A stretch of DNA of 64,000 nucleotides from Nitrospinaceae bacterium (GCA_028278405.1 JANQEK010000007.1:180048-244047), one strand, 5' to 3'. Shown: positions 18,630-26,870, counted from the first letter of the stretch. Translations and numbers: made by a program. The notes: generated by a model not told the origin, from the sequence alone.

Positions 18630-19643
18630 CTAAAAGTAGATTTTGATATCGGCTTTCTTTCGTAGTGCTTCCAGGTAAGGGTGGCTCTTTGTTTTAATCT
18701 CCCGGTCTATCAGCAGCTTCCGGATATTTTCCTTTTCGTTTTCCAAGGTTCCTTTTTTCCCCTCTTTTTTACCCGTCACTTTTAAAATCTGATAACCGTG
18801 TTTGGTCCTGAAGATTTCGCTGACCTGTCCGACCTTGAGTTTAAACGCCAGTTTGCTGAAGGGACCAAACATGCGGTCCTTCGTGAAGAAGCCTAAATCG
18901 CCACCTCGTTTTCCGAGAGAATCCTGCGAGTGCAATCGAGCCAGCTCAGCAAAGTCGCCGCCTTTTTTTAATTTATCCAGGATTTTCTGTAGGCTCTTTC
19001 GGGCTTTTCGATCACCCGCCGATCCGGCCTTGGGATTGACTTTAATCAATATAACGCTGGCGCGCCGTTGTTCTTCGCTTGAAAACTTGAGTGGATTTTT
19101 TTTGAAGTAATCCTCGATCTGCTGGTCGGTTACTTTAATCCCCTGGCCCAATTCCCTTCGAAAAACGGCATCGATCAATATGTCCTCCTTTAACTCCTGC
19201 TGGTACTGCTGGAGGGTCATTTCCTTAAGTTTCAGTTGCTTGAGAAATTCTTTTTCGGACGGAAACTGTTTTTTCACCGTATCGATCTCTTCATCGACTT
19301 TATCGGAAGAGACCTGGATTCCCATCGTGTCCGCTTTTTTCAGGAGCAGGTGACGATTGATCTGATCCTGAAGTAATTTCTTTGCGGCCACTTTTTCCTG
19401 AGCCCGCGTCAGGGGGATGCCCCGGTCCTTGTACCGTTTTACGGTTTGTGTGAGGCCGGGCCAGATCAATGATTTTTTGATGTCGGTTTCGTTCACCTTT
19501 GCCAATACATCAGGGAGAGAAATGGACGGTTCAGCCTTGTGATCGTGCCCGCCATGGGCCCACACGCCGGAGACCGCTCCGAATGTCCAGAGCGTTGTTA
19601 TCAATAAGAAAAACAGGGTTTTAAAAAGAATTGAACGCTTCAT
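18630..19643 (-). CDS. Periplasmic SurA/PpiC-type peptidyl-prolyl isomerase
   Basis: A 337-aa exported folding factor. The start is the ATG at 19643, which has AAGGAT upstream and opens a clear signal peptide (MKRSILFKTLFFLLITTLWTF... ending near VWA); the frame is open further upstream but without support. After the signal comes a His-rich HGGHDHK segment, then a SurA-like helical N-terminal domain (about 40-190) with VNETDIKK and ITRAQ-like helices, then a single parvulin domain (about 200-320) with ASVILIKVNPKAG, SQDSLGKRGGDLGFF and TKHGYQILKVTG. It would assist outer-membrane or periplasmic protein folding. The His-rich start of the mature chain could bind metal. Upstream lies a SUMF1 gene on the same strand 125 bp away. 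Confidence 0.88.
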   Translation of the reverse strand: MKRSILFKTLFFLLITTLWTFGAVSGVWAHGGHDHKAEPSISLPDVLAKVNETDIKKSLIWPGLTQTVKRYKDRGIPLTRAQEKVAAKKLLQDQINRHLLLKKADTMGIQVSSDKVDEEIDTVKKQFPSEKEFLKQLKLKEMTLQQYQQELKEDILIDAVFRRELGQGIKVTDQQIEDYFKKNPLKFSSEEQRRASVILIKVNPKAGSAGDRKARKSLQKILDKLKKGGDFAELARLHSQDSLGKRGGDLGFFTKDRMFGPFSKLAFKLKVGQVSEIFRTKHGYQILKVTGKKEGKKGTLENEKENIRKLLIDREIKTKSHPYLEALRKKADIKIYF

Positions 19644-19768
19644 AGTTTGATCCTTGACCACGGTGGTATTGGAAAACAGTTTTAGGGATATTGTTCTTTG
19701 GAGCATAACATAAAGCTTGAGCCGGGGAAATGTCAATTCGTTTTGACAAGGGGCAGGGAAAGAGACTG

Positions 19769-20575
19769 CTATCGAAGGGGTAAAACGGTTCGGAATCCGT
19801 AGATATTGTTTTGCGTTTCCGGTAAGTTGCGGGTTCGTCGGGTAACCTGAACACCGTCAATATCATTGATCCAGGAGCCTCCGCGCAGGATCTTCATTTG
19901 TCCGGTTTCAGGGCCTTCGGGGTCCAGTTCAGGGCTGGTTCGGTAATATTCCTTGTCGTACCAGTCGAGGCACCATTCCCAGACATTGCCGACCATGTTC
20001 AATGCGCCGAACGGACTGGCGCCGGAAGCGTAGTAATTGACCGGCGCGGTGAATTCATACCGGTCCTCCATTCCATATACATTGACGAAATAGAGCTTTT
20101 TCCCTTTACTCCATTTTTCTCCCCAGGGATACAGGCGGCCGTCGTTGCCCCGCGCGGCTTTTTCCCATTCGGCTTCGGTGGGCAGGCGGCGTCCCTTCCA
20201 GCGCGAATAGGCCATGGCATCGAACCAACTGATTCCGACCACTGGTTGGTCGGGTTGGTTGAATTGTTCATCGTCCCAGTATTTGGGCTTGACATGTCCC
20301 GTAGCGTCGACAAACTTTTTATATTCTGCGTTGCTGACTTCGTATTTGTCGATGAAATACGCTGAGGTGTAAACAAAATGCATCGGCTTCTGATCTTCGG
20401 ACTCGCTGGAGGAGTGCCCCATTTGAAAATATCCTTCGGGAACGTAAACCATTCCCGGAGGCGTCTTGGGTACTGACCACGCGGAAGAAGTACCTATTGT
20501 CAACAGGACAATCGTCAACAAGAATATTTTGAAAGGAGTTTGTTTGGAATAAAAAAGATCAGAATGGGAAATCAT
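19769..20575 (-). CDS. Exported SUMF1-domain protein
   Basis: A 268-aa protein with a signal peptide (KIFLLTIVLLTIGTSSAWS) and one SUMF1 domain: PPGMVYVPEGYFQMGHSSSE, FIDKYEVSNAEYKKFVDATGH, VGISWFDAMAYSRWKGRRLPTEAEWEKAARGN, GNVWEWCLDWYDKEYY and a final YGFRTVLPLR. The stretch after GGS reads WINDIDGVQVTRRTRN without the catalytic cysteine pair of formylglycine-generating enzymes, and even the usual GFRCA ending is GFRTV. It is best seen as a non-FGE member of the family. Its ATG overlaps the stop of a 74-aa gene (ATGA), so the two are coupled. Third SUMF1 protein in 15 kb. Confidence 0.86.
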   Translation of the reverse strand: MISHSDLFYSKQTPFKIFLLTIVLLTIGTSSAWSVPKTPPGMVYVPEGYFQMGHSSSESEDQKPMHFVYTSAYFIDKYEVSNAEYKKFVDATGHVKPKYWDDEQFNQPDQPVVGISWFDAMAYSRWKGRRLPTEAEWEKAARGNDGRLYPWGEKWSKGKKLYFVNVYGMEDRYEFTAPVNYYASGASPFGALNMVGNVWEWCLDWYDKEYYRTSPELDPEGPETGQMKILRGGSWINDIDGVQVTRRTRNLPETQNNIYGFRTVLPLR

Positions 20576-20796
20576 GGAGCATCGAAAAATCCGATATAGG
20601 TGACCAGTTGGGTCTCGGGGTCTATGTGGAATTCCTTTTCGATATTTTCAAAGTCGATCCATTTGTAATGTCCGTTCCAGCAATTCAACGAGACGACAGA
20701 ATTACCATACCAATCGGTGCAGTGATTCAGGAAAATAGGCGCACTGCACTGGTTGCATAGCCCATGTATTTCTATTGTACTTCCTTCTGCAGTCAT
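20572..20796 (-). CDS. Small cysteine-containing protein, unknown
   Basis: A 74-aa protein translated just ahead of a SUMF1 gene, with a 4-bp ATGA overlap. It has a CNQC knuckle (residues 14-17) plus further cysteines at 26 and 39 in LNHCTDWYG and LNCWNGHYKW, which could make a zinc-ribbon-like site. There is no signal peptide or membrane segment, so it is likely cytosolic while its partner is exported. I do not recognise a family. Coding is supported by the overlap and the clustered aromatic and cysteine residues. Confidence 0.65.
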   Translation of the reverse strand: MTAEGSTIEIHGLCNQCSAPIFLNHCTDWYGNSVVSLNCWNGHYKWIDFENIEKEFHIDPETQLVTYIGFFDAP

Positions 20797-21031
20797 GTTT
20801 CCGCCGTATCGTCACAAAATTCCCAGTAGGTTCAGATAGTTCCTAGTATGAATAAAAATAGAAAGGGTGCAAGCAAAAATTGATTTTTTTGATATTTTGA
20901 AGTTCGAGCAGGCGTCAATTTGTCAAGTGTTTTCTTGAAGGCCGGGATAAGAAAGTACCATAAGCAAACCACAAGCAAAAAAAAGGATTTTTGCCGAGCT
21001 GCGGATTTTCGAGAGAGGTGCAAACTTGAAG

Positions 21032-21640
21032 CTATTTGGGGTTATTTTTGTTGTTTGCGGGAACCGGGAATCCAGCTTGTTGAAAAAGACCGGTCAGGGC
21101 TTCCAGCGGGAGACCGACGATATTGGACCAGGAGCCGTTCCAGGATTCGACCAGGAAAGAACCCTTACCTTGAATGGCGTAGGCACCTGCTTTGTCGAGA
21201 GGTTCTCCTGTCGCAACATAAGATCGAATTTTGTTTTCGGAAACGGATTTGATATGGACCGTCGAAACCACGGCGGTACTGTATTCTTTAGTTTCCGGGG
21301 TGATCAACGCCACGCCGGTGATCACTTGATGTTGTTTGCCCGCCAGTTTTGAAAGAATGTGACAGGCGTCTTCCTCGTCCGAGGGTTGACCGATAATTTC
21401 CTGATTCAGCACGACTATTGTGTCTGCTCCCAGGACGAAACTGCCGGGGTAGCGCCGGGCGACCCCGAGTGCCTTGTCACGGGCTATCTTGGTGGCATTT
21501 TGCTGTGGAGATTGATCCGGATCGGTGATTTCTGCGACTTGTGAAGGGCTCACCTCGAAATCCACCCCCAGTGATTGCAATAATTCTGATCTTCGGGGGG
21601 AACGGGACGCCAGAATCAACTTTTTTTTGAATGAGGGCAT
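21032..21640 (-). CDS. maf: Maf-type nucleoside triphosphate pyrophosphatase
   Basis: A 202-aa cytosolic house-cleaning enzyme of the Maf/HAM1-like fold that hydrolyses non-canonical or methylated nucleoside triphosphates such as dTTP/UTP or m7GTP analogues. Signatures: LILASRSPRRSELLQSLGVDFEV at the N-terminus, ARDKALGVA, FVLGADTIVVLNQEIIGQPSDEEDA and a late GAYAIQGKGSFLVESWNGSWSNIVGLP. Length is normal. It lies alone, 235 bp upstream of the 74-aa gene on the same strand and divergent from the parvulin at 21746. The DTIVVL form groups it with the dTTP/UTP subfamily (YhdE-type) rather than YceF, a cautious inference. Confidence 0.93.
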   Translation of the reverse strand: MPSFKKKLILASRSPRRSELLQSLGVDFEVSPSQVAEITDPDQSPQQNATKIARDKALGVARRYPGSFVLGADTIVVLNQEIIGQPSDEEDACHILSKLAGKQHQVITGVALITPETKEYSTAVVSTVHIKSVSENKIRSYVATGEPLDKAGAYAIQGKGSFLVESWNGSWSNIVGLPLEALTGLFQQAGFPVPANNKNNPK

Positions 21641-21745
21641 AAGGTGTGTGGATATTTAAAAAGAAATAATTTAGACTATCGGACACTCAAACTGCAAGCA
21701 ATGTTTTCCGGTGCCCTTGTTTCGGGTGACGGGTATTTTACGAGG

Positions 21746-22156
21746 ATGTACATGGTTGGATTTTCTCATCGGATTCAGGTTCGCCACATTGTGGTGGAAA
21801 AAAAAGAAGTTGCAGAATTGTTAAAAGGAACCATCAACGAGGTTAAAACAGCCGCGGGTCGAATCCAAATGCTCATGCGCCTGGCTGAGAAGTATAGCCT
21901 GTGCGATTCCAAAGAGGACGGTGGCAACCTGGGGTGGATCGAATTGTCATCTGATGATCCACGTATCAAGAAATACGATCCCGTGTTAAAAAATAAGGAA
22001 CTGGAGCAGATCATCCGTGAGGGTATCAAGGATATGACCCTCAATCGCGGTGAAGTGTTTGGCCCGGTGCAGACCCAGGAAGGTTTCCACCTCGTCATGA
22101 TCACTCAGGAGTTCGGTTCCGAGCGAGCGACGGCGTTCACGGGCTCCTCGCTTTAA
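21746..22156 (+). CDS. Cytosolic parvulin-type peptidyl-prolyl isomerase
   Basis: A stand-alone parvulin domain. I place the start at the ATG at 21746 (MYMVGFSHRIQVRHIVVE), with GAGG just upstream; the reading frame is open back to 21644 but that part looks non-coding. The product is 136 aa. Marks of PpiC domains: VRHIVVEKKEVAELL, AEKYSLCDSKEDGGNLGWIEL, REGIKDMTLNRGEVFGPVQTQEGFHLVMI. No signal peptide, so it should act in the cytosol, unlike the SurA-like protein at 18630. Its 3' end overlaps the convergent radical SAM gene by 4 bp. Divergent from maf. Confidence 0.82.
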   Translation: MYMVGFSHRIQVRHIVVEKKEVAELLKGTINEVKTAAGRIQMLMRLAEKYSLCDSKEDGGNLGWIELSSDDPRIKKYDPVLKNKELEQIIREGIKDMTLNRGEVFGPVQTQEGFHLVMITQEFGSERATAFTGSSL

Positions 22157-23268
22157 ACCTGTTTTCCTTCCATTACCGCCGCGGGTGTGGCGGTTTCATG
22201 TTCTACGAAATTGTAAGCAAAGCATCCGCTGGAGCATCGCACCATGTAATGCGGGCAGGAGCGGCACGGTTCCTTCGCTTTTGTATTTTCGAATACATGG
22301 GTTAAAAACCGGGAACCCATCCGCGCTTCGCTGATCGAATTCACTTCCTTGAATTCGGAAACATTACCCAGTTTCAAATTGTGAAATGGAAAACAGTTGA
22401 AACAGTCGCCTTTGGAATCGATATCCATGGGACTGCCGTCGGCGCACCCAAAATAAAATTGCTGGGTTTTCCACTCGGGGAATTCCGGCACCTGTTTGTA
22501 GCCGTGATAGTAGAATCGGCTAACCAGGTTTTCCTCGCCGGCGCCGATTTCATCCAGAAAGCAGGGTGGGAACGAGCAGTCAAAGCGGAAACCCATTTGT
22601 GGATATTGCTTGAGCAGATCAATCATTTGACGCCCGACTTTCGGGAAATCCCGGATCGGTAAATAGACATTGTCGATTTCACCGACAATGGGAAACGCCG
22701 GGCTGATCCGGATGCGGTACGATTGGTCCCTGGGCAAACCGATCTCCTGATAAATCGCGTCGATTTCTTTGCACTGGGTTTGCAGATCCTGATCCTTGGA
22801 ATACAAGTTGATGCTAAACGTGACGCCATAACCGTTTTTGCGAAGCAGCCTGCGCGCCACTTCGTGACATCTCTCATGATTCTTTTCGGAGATGTTTTCC
22901 AGCGTCTGCCAGTTCAACAGAACCGAAAATGTGATGTGCTTCCGGACACTGCCTTGAGCGCTGACCGTGTGTTCCAACAGGTCCAGCACATGGTCCTTCA
23001 TCAGTCCGTTAGTGAATAAACCAAGGTTGGAGTAGGGCGACATGGCGTCCAGAGTAGCTGTGAGAATTTCGTTGAATCGGGGGTGCAACGTGGGTTCCCC
23101 GCCCATGAAGTTGATGACCCCGGCGGTTTGGATCTTGGGAAGCATCTCCTTCGCAAAATAATCGTATTCCATGGACTTGCCCGGTGTGTTCACCGTTTCT
23201 TCCATATATTCGTCGGCGAAGCAATAATTGCATTTCAGGTTGCAATAGCTGTTAAGGATGATATTCAT
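22153..23268 (-). CDS. Radical SAM protein with C-terminal SPASM-like cysteines
   Basis: A 371-aa cytosolic iron-sulfur enzyme. The SAM cluster motif CNLKCNYC uses Cys9, Cys13 and Cys16, followed by GGEPTLHPRF. The C-terminal region holds CADGSP, CFNC and CRSCPHYMVRCSSGC, the arrangement of a SPASM-type auxiliary cluster domain. Such enzymes often modify peptides or proteins (anaerobic sulfatase maturation, RiPP chemistry), and a few act on small molecules. The start lies very close to the cluster motif, with only eight residues before the first cysteine, which is short but seen in the family. The next upstream gene, 20 bp away on the same strand, is a 93-aa protein of unknown function and the natural candidate partner. 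Substrate unknown. Confidence 0.9.
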   Translation of the reverse strand: MNIILNSYCNLKCNYCFADEYMEETVNTPGKSMEYDYFAKEMLPKIQTAGVINFMGGEPTLHPRFNEILTATLDAMSPYSNLGLFTNGLMKDHVLDLLEHTVSAQGSVRKHITFSVLLNWQTLENISEKNHERCHEVARRLLRKNGYGVTFSINLYSKDQDLQTQCKEIDAIYQEIGLPRDQSYRIRISPAFPIVGEIDNVYLPIRDFPKVGRQMIDLLKQYPQMGFRFDCSFPPCFLDEIGAGEENLVSRFYYHGYKQVPEFPEWKTQQFYFGCADGSPMDIDSKGDCFNCFPFHNLKLGNVSEFKEVNSISEARMGSRFLTHVFENTKAKEPCRSCPHYMVRCSSGCFAYNFVEHETATPAAVMEGKQV

Positions 23269-23288
23269 AGCCCTGTTCCAATCCAGTT

Positions 23289-23570
23289 TCAGGGTTCAAA
23301 AGTTTTTTTTCGGCGTAAAATCTGCCCGGTCCCCGCATGCACCAGCATCTTCAATTCGAAGGGGTAAGTCCGGCAGACGTTCACAAATTTTTCGACCGCG
23401 TCGTTTTTGGCTTCCGACTCATCCGGCGCATCCAGGGCGATTTCCCAAGCATATTTCAGGGTCGGGACACGCTCGAAGCAGGCCTCTTCCAGTCGCAGGA
23501 GCAGCTCGCTTTCATGAGCTTCGTCAAAATCATTCAGCTCCGTCACCAGTAGAACATTGAATGTAGCCAA
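23289..23570 (-). CDS. Small protein upstream of the radical SAM gene, unknown
   Basis: A 93-aa acidic protein that starts at TTG 23570; AGGAGG lies four bases upstream and no in-frame ATG is nearby. The sequence is FNVLLVTELNDFDEAHESELLLRLEEACFERV at the start, has a single further cysteine in FVNVCRTYPFELKMLVHAG, and ends in a basic tail. The N-terminal strand and helix pattern looks like a compact alpha/beta fold, not a leader peptide. I do not recognise the family. It is 20 bp upstream of the radical SAM gene on the same strand and may be its substrate, a chaperone, or merely a co-transcribed gene. Confidence 0.68.
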   Translation of the reverse strand: MATFNVLLVTELNDFDEAHESELLLRLEEACFERVPTLKYAWEIALDAPDESEAKNDAVEKFVNVCRTYPFELKMLVHAGTGQILRRKKTFEP

Positions 23571-23620
23571 ATCGCCTCCTTGCCGGAAATGAGTCCACGG
23601 AATGCCTGTATCTTATCACA

Positions 23621-23637
23621 GCCGGGCAAGGCCCGGC
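23621..23637. repeat. Perfect inverted repeat
   Basis: GCCGGGC-AAG-GCCCGGC, a 7-bp stem with a 3-nt loop between the BASS transporter and the 93-aa gene. There is no T run on either side, so it is not a standard terminator; it could be an attenuating or protein-binding hairpin. Confidence 0.5.
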
Positions 23638-23690
23638 GCAAATTTAAAACCATGATCTGCGTATGGGAATGGTTGAAAGCACCCGCCTCG

Positions 23691-24650
23691 TCAGGGGCGC
23701 CACAAGCGGCACAGGCCAGCCATCAGGCTTCCCAGAATACAGTGAGTGAGTGCCGAAATGGCTCCCGGAACAGTCGCCAGACCGAAGTTGGAAAAATTGC
23801 TTCGGGCCAGTTCCGTCGCCAGTCCGGAGTTCTGCATGCCGACCTCCACCGAAACCGTGCGGGCGTCCCGGTCGCGGGTCCGGAAACCCCGGGACAGTGC
23901 GTAGCCCAATAAAAATCCTACAAAGTGAAGAATCACCACCGCCCACAAAAGCGACGCGCCGCTTTCTATGATCGCTTCTTTTTTCGCGGCAAGAATGAAG
24001 TCGACGATGAACACGATGGATAGCACCGCCAGAAACGGTGTGTACGCTGTAATGCGCTGCACCTGCTTATGAAAAAAATGGTTGAAGACGATGCCTGCCG
24101 AAACAGGAAGAATCACAACCTGGAAGGTTTTGATCAGCAGTCCAAGCGTATCCACCTCGACCGCCGTGCCCGTCAGCGTTTCCGAGGCGGATTGCACCAG
24201 CCAGGTCGTCAGCAACGGAGTCATGATCACCGCCAGCAGAGTCGAGCAGGTGGTGAGGGTGACCGACAGTGCCACATTCAACCGGGCGATGAAACAGACC
24301 ACGTTGGACGCGGTGCCGCCGGGACAACAGCCGACCAACACCAACCCGATCATGAAATCGATCGGCAGTTTAAACAAATGGGATAAGGCGAAGGCCATCA
24401 GCGGCATGACGAGGTATTGCAAAGCCACCCCCAGCAGAATCGTTCCGGGAATCTCCAGAATCCGCACAAAATCCTGTGCGGTTAACGTCAAACCCATGCT
24501 GAGCATAATGAGGGCGAGGAAATATGGAATCCAGGTCGGTTGAAACCAGGTCGCGGTGGCCGGTTCCCACAACGCCAGACCGGCGCCCACAACCACCCAC
24601 ACCGGGAACGCATTCGCCAGTGCAATGAATATTTTTTCCGTCGGGTTCAG
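23691..24650 (-). CDS. Bile acid:sodium symporter (BASS) family transporter
   Basis: Integral membrane protein of about ten helices. Family marks: MLSMGLTLTAQDF, GVALQYLVMPLMAFALS, GLVLVGCCPGGTASNVVCFIARLNVALSVTLTT and VSVEVGMQNSGLATEL. BASS carriers move bile acids, pantoate, pyruvate or other organic anions with sodium; the substrate here cannot be told. The first ATG/GTG (GTG at 24602) would cut into the first helix. The frame stays open to a stop at 24668, and a CTG at 24650 with GGGAG eight bases upstream adds NPTEKIFIALANAFP, which looks like the true family N-terminus. I therefore take 24650, giving about 319 aa, with modest confidence in the start. It lies 43 bp after the methyltransferase gene on the same strand. 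Confidence 0.85.
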   Translation of the reverse strand: MNPTEKIFIALANAFPVWVVVGAGLALWEPATATWFQPTWIPYFLALIMLSMGLTLTAQDFVRILEIPGTILLGVALQYLVMPLMAFALSHLFKLPIDFMIGLVLVGCCPGGTASNVVCFIARLNVALSVTLTTCSTLLAVIMTPLLTTWLVQSASETLTGTAVEVDTLGLLIKTFQVVILPVSAGIVFNHFFHKQVQRITAYTPFLAVLSIVFIVDFILAAKKEAIIESGASLLWAVVILHFVGFLLGYALSRGFRTRDRDARTVSVEVGMQNSGLATELARSNFSNFGLATVPGAISALTHCILGSLMAGLCRLWRP

Positions 24651-24693
24651 GAACGAGTCTCCCGCTCAAGGAATGGGAAGGATGCCGCGCTGA

Positions 24694-25344
24694 TCATTCT
24701 GTTTTCTGTACGATAATGCTGGAGTAGGCCTGATCGTTGTCCTCGTATGCCTGATAGCGGATGATTTTCATATCCTTGAATGCGTGAATCAGTTCGTTGG
24801 ATTGCAACAGCCACTTGGGATTGAACCTGGCGTGTTTCAGATGGTCGACGTTATAGGTTTCGATCACAGCCATACCGCCTGGCTTGAGGGCGTCGTTGAT
24901 TTGCGGCCACAGGTCTCTCTGCATGTAATACATCAACAGAATCACGTCGTAGGCGTTCTTTTTCAGTTGATGACTTTCCAGATCGACCACCCGCGTTTCA
25001 ATGGTCACCCCATTTTGTTTTGCAAGTTGGTGCGCCTTGGCAAGTCCTTTCTCTGAAATGTCCAATCCCAACACATCGAATCCCAGAGTGGCGAGATAGA
25101 CCCCGTTGCGGCCTTCGCCGATAGCAATATCCAGAGCCTTGCCTTTAGGGAGTAAATGGGCATTTTGCTTGAGGAACGGTACAGGCTCTTTGCCGAAAAT
25201 ATAGGCTTCCGTGCTGTATTTTTTATCCCAGCGTTCTTTGTCGCGTGGTTTGGCGCTCAAAAAAGAGGTTCCCGCGAATGAAGCAACCGCTAGTATTACC
25301 AAGGCGTTAGCGAGAATTTTTTTAAAGGGAAAGTTGAGACTCAT
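24694..25344 (-). CDS. Class I SAM methyltransferase with N-terminal signal sequence
   Basis: A 216-aa protein of the TehB/UbiE-like fold. Motif I is ALDIAIGEGRNGVYLA (about 90-105), with VLGLDISEKGLAKAHQLA and an acidic post-motif. The start at 25344 has GGAGG upstream. Residues 4-30 (FPFKKILANALVILAVASFAGTSFLSA) form a typical signal peptide or anchor, followed by KPRDKERWDKKYSTEAYIFG. This is unusual, because SAM is cytosolic. Either the segment is an uncleaved anchor with the domain facing inwards, or the enzyme does not use SAM. The promoter at 25375-25402 drives it. BASS transporter lies downstream, perhaps co-transcribed. Confidence 0.85.
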   Translation of the reverse strand: MSLNFPFKKILANALVILAVASFAGTSFLSAKPRDKERWDKKYSTEAYIFGKEPVPFLKQNAHLLPKGKALDIAIGEGRNGVYLATLGFDVLGLDISEKGLAKAHQLAKQNGVTIETRVVDLESHQLKKNAYDVILLMYYMQRDLWPQINDALKPGGMAVIETYNVDHLKHARFNPKWLLQSNELIHAFKDMKIIRYQAYEDNDQAYSSIIVQKTE

Positions 25345-25374
25345 AAGTGCCTCCGGTTCGATAGGATATCGTAA

Positions 25375-25402
25375 ATTGTACTCCAACCCCCTAACCTGTC
25401 AA
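25375..25402 (-). promoter_or_regulatory. Sigma70-type promoter for the methyltransferase gene
   Basis: On the minus strand TTGACA (25402-25397), a 16-nt spacer and TACAAT (25380-25375), about 31 nt ahead of the ATG at 25344. A perfect -35 and 5/6 -10 make this one of the better promoters in the window. Confidence 0.65.
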
Positions 25403-25497
25403 GCCATTTACCCGTTTACATGGGAGGGTTTTAAATTGTAAACTTGGGTCGAATTCCAGATTCAAGCAGGGCGCCAACATTTTAGCGGGAGCTTCTC

Positions 25498-26040
25498 ATG
25501 CGGCGATTTATTGGATTGTTAATATTGTTAGTCTTTGGATTCCAGGCGTTTCTTGTGTCTCCGTTGTGGGCGGAAGACTCAATTTCGAAAACACCGGTTG
25601 CGAAGTCCGCTGACCGGCGGTTTCTGGATTTTGGCGACGGCACCATTCTCGATACCCGGACCCATCTCATGTGGATGAAGCTCGATTACTGGTTGATCGA
25701 GAGGAAATGGGTGAACTGGTATACTGCCCGGGAGTTCGCACAGCGCATGAACAATAAAAAATTCGCCGGCTACAATGACTGGCGGTTGCCGACCCCGGAT
25801 GAAGCCAAGCAATTGTACGATCGACGCAAACGAAACATCGACAAAGATGGCGACAAGGTGTTCATCGACCGTATCTTTCCGAAAGGCGGCGGCTGGGGCA
25901 CTTGGACCAGTTCCGAAAAGGGAGCGCAGGCCATTGTCATTTCCTATAAGGACGAGGGCGGTCAAGCCTATCAGGATAAAATCCACGGTCCCGATGCGTT
26001 TCTCAGGTTGGTGCGCGGGCCTGTTTCCACGCAAAAATAG
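25498..26040 (+). CDS. Exported DUF1566 (Lcl C-terminal domain) protein
   Basis: A 180-aa protein with a signal peptide (LLILLVFGFQAFLVSPLWA) followed by a DUF1566 domain: RFLDFGDGTILDTRTHLMWMK, VNWYTAREFAQRMN, GYNDWRLPTPDEAKQLYD and TWTSSEKGAQAIVIS with a closing FLRLVRG. This domain is often found in lectin-like or sulfatase-modifying-factor-like (C-type-lectin fold) proteins, so it is distantly akin in fold to the three SUMF1 proteins in the window. Function is unknown. GGGAG precedes the ATG. A terminator-like hairpin follows at 26047. Likely a single-gene unit, divergent from the methyltransferase. Confidence 0.85.
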   Translation: MRRFIGLLILLVFGFQAFLVSPLWAEDSISKTPVAKSADRRFLDFGDGTILDTRTHLMWMKLDYWLIERKWVNWYTAREFAQRMNNKKFAGYNDWRLPTPDEAKQLYDRRKRNIDKDGDKVFIDRIFPKGGGWGTWTSSEKGAQAIVISYKDEGGQAYQDKIHGPDAFLRLVRGPVSTQK

Positions 26041-26046
26041 ACGTCA

Positions 26047-26073
26047 GGGCCATCCAATGGCCTCCTCTTTTTC
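26047..26073 (+). terminator. Probable terminator of the DUF1566 gene
   Basis: Short hairpin GGCCAT-CCA-ATGGCC (26048-26062) followed by TCCTCTTTTTCC. It begins 7 nt after the stop codon. Confidence 0.6.
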
Positions 26074-26290
26074 CTATCAAAAACGCAGTGTTGCGTTCAC
26101 TTCACTCTTTTTTGAGGGCCTCTCTTTACGCTTGTAGTACAAACCATGACAAGGAAAACAAGGAAACCGCGATGGTAGCCCCTGCGGCAAATGTGTATCC
26201 TGTGGGCGTTTTTAGGGATTCCGCAGACTGAGTTTTCGCGAGGGTTCCCTAACCGATATTTAAAATCCGTCTCTAACTTTGGAGGTTTTC

Positions 26291-26818
26291 ATGAAATTGT
26301 CAAAAATCATTTTTCTTTCTTTGATCATGATCAGCATGACCGCGGCCTGCGCTACCGCAGGAGATAAAGCCAAAGCTCCGCCCAGTCCACTGGACGGCTA
26401 CACCATTCATGTCAGCGCACCACATGTCATGAATGGCGAAGTGGTCGGCCCCTTTCATCATTACTGCAAACCCATCAATGATGACATTATTCAATGTATT
26501 CTTTTTGAGTCTACCGACCCCAACGCCCGCATGACCGAAATTGAATACATGGTTTCCAAAAAACTGGCGCGTAGCGCCATTCCTGAGTGGTCTCATAAGA
26601 AAAACTGGCATGACCATAAGCAAGAGATCGATACCGGACGCGTGGCGGTTCACTATCCCACTGATAAGAAAACGGTGGATAGTATCGTCAATCATGTTGC
26701 CGATACAGACGGAATCATTTTCCATCTGTGGCCGGAGGGTGCGCCCATTCCTGACGGTTCTGTAGGTATTCCTCAGTCGGTAGGACATTGGGAAGCGTTG
26801 CATGGTAAACTCGAGTAA
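26291..26818 (+). CDS. DUF1264 (oil-body-associated-protein-like) lipoprotein
   Basis: A 175-aa protein. The ATG at 26291 follows GGAGG by five bases; a TTG twelve bases earlier overlaps it and is not the start. Residues 1-20 form a lipoprotein signal (FLSLIMISMTAAC), with Cys20 as the likely lipid-modified residue. The rest is a DUF1264 domain: DGYTIHVSAPHVMNGEVVGPFHHYCKP, QCILFESTDPNARMTEIEYMVSKKL, EWSHKKNWHDHKQEIDTGRVAVHY and FHLWPEGAPIPDG. DUF1264 is known from plant oil-body-associated proteins and scattered bacteria, without a biochemical role. His-rich HHYC and HDHK stretches may bind metal. It is closed by a strong terminator, just before the cytochrome genes. Confidence 0.87.
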   Translation: MKLSKIIFLSLIMISMTAACATAGDKAKAPPSPLDGYTIHVSAPHVMNGEVVGPFHHYCKPINDDIIQCILFESTDPNARMTEIEYMVSKKLARSAIPEWSHKKNWHDHKQEIDTGRVAVHYPTDKKTVDSIVNHVADTDGIIFHLWPEGAPIPDGSVGIPQSVGHWEALHGKLE

Positions 26819-26828
26819 ACAAATCATC

Positions 26829-26870
26829 AGGTTCCCTTTTCCTATTTAAGGAAAAGGGGGCCTCTTTTTT
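26829..26870 (+). terminator. Strong rho-independent terminator
   Basis: Fifteen-base-pair stem (AGGTTCCCTTTTCCT against AGGAAAAGGGGGCCT, with G-T wobbles), 5-nt loop, then CTTTTTT. It follows the DUF1264 gene by 11 nt and insulates it from the cytochromes. Confidence 0.92.
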
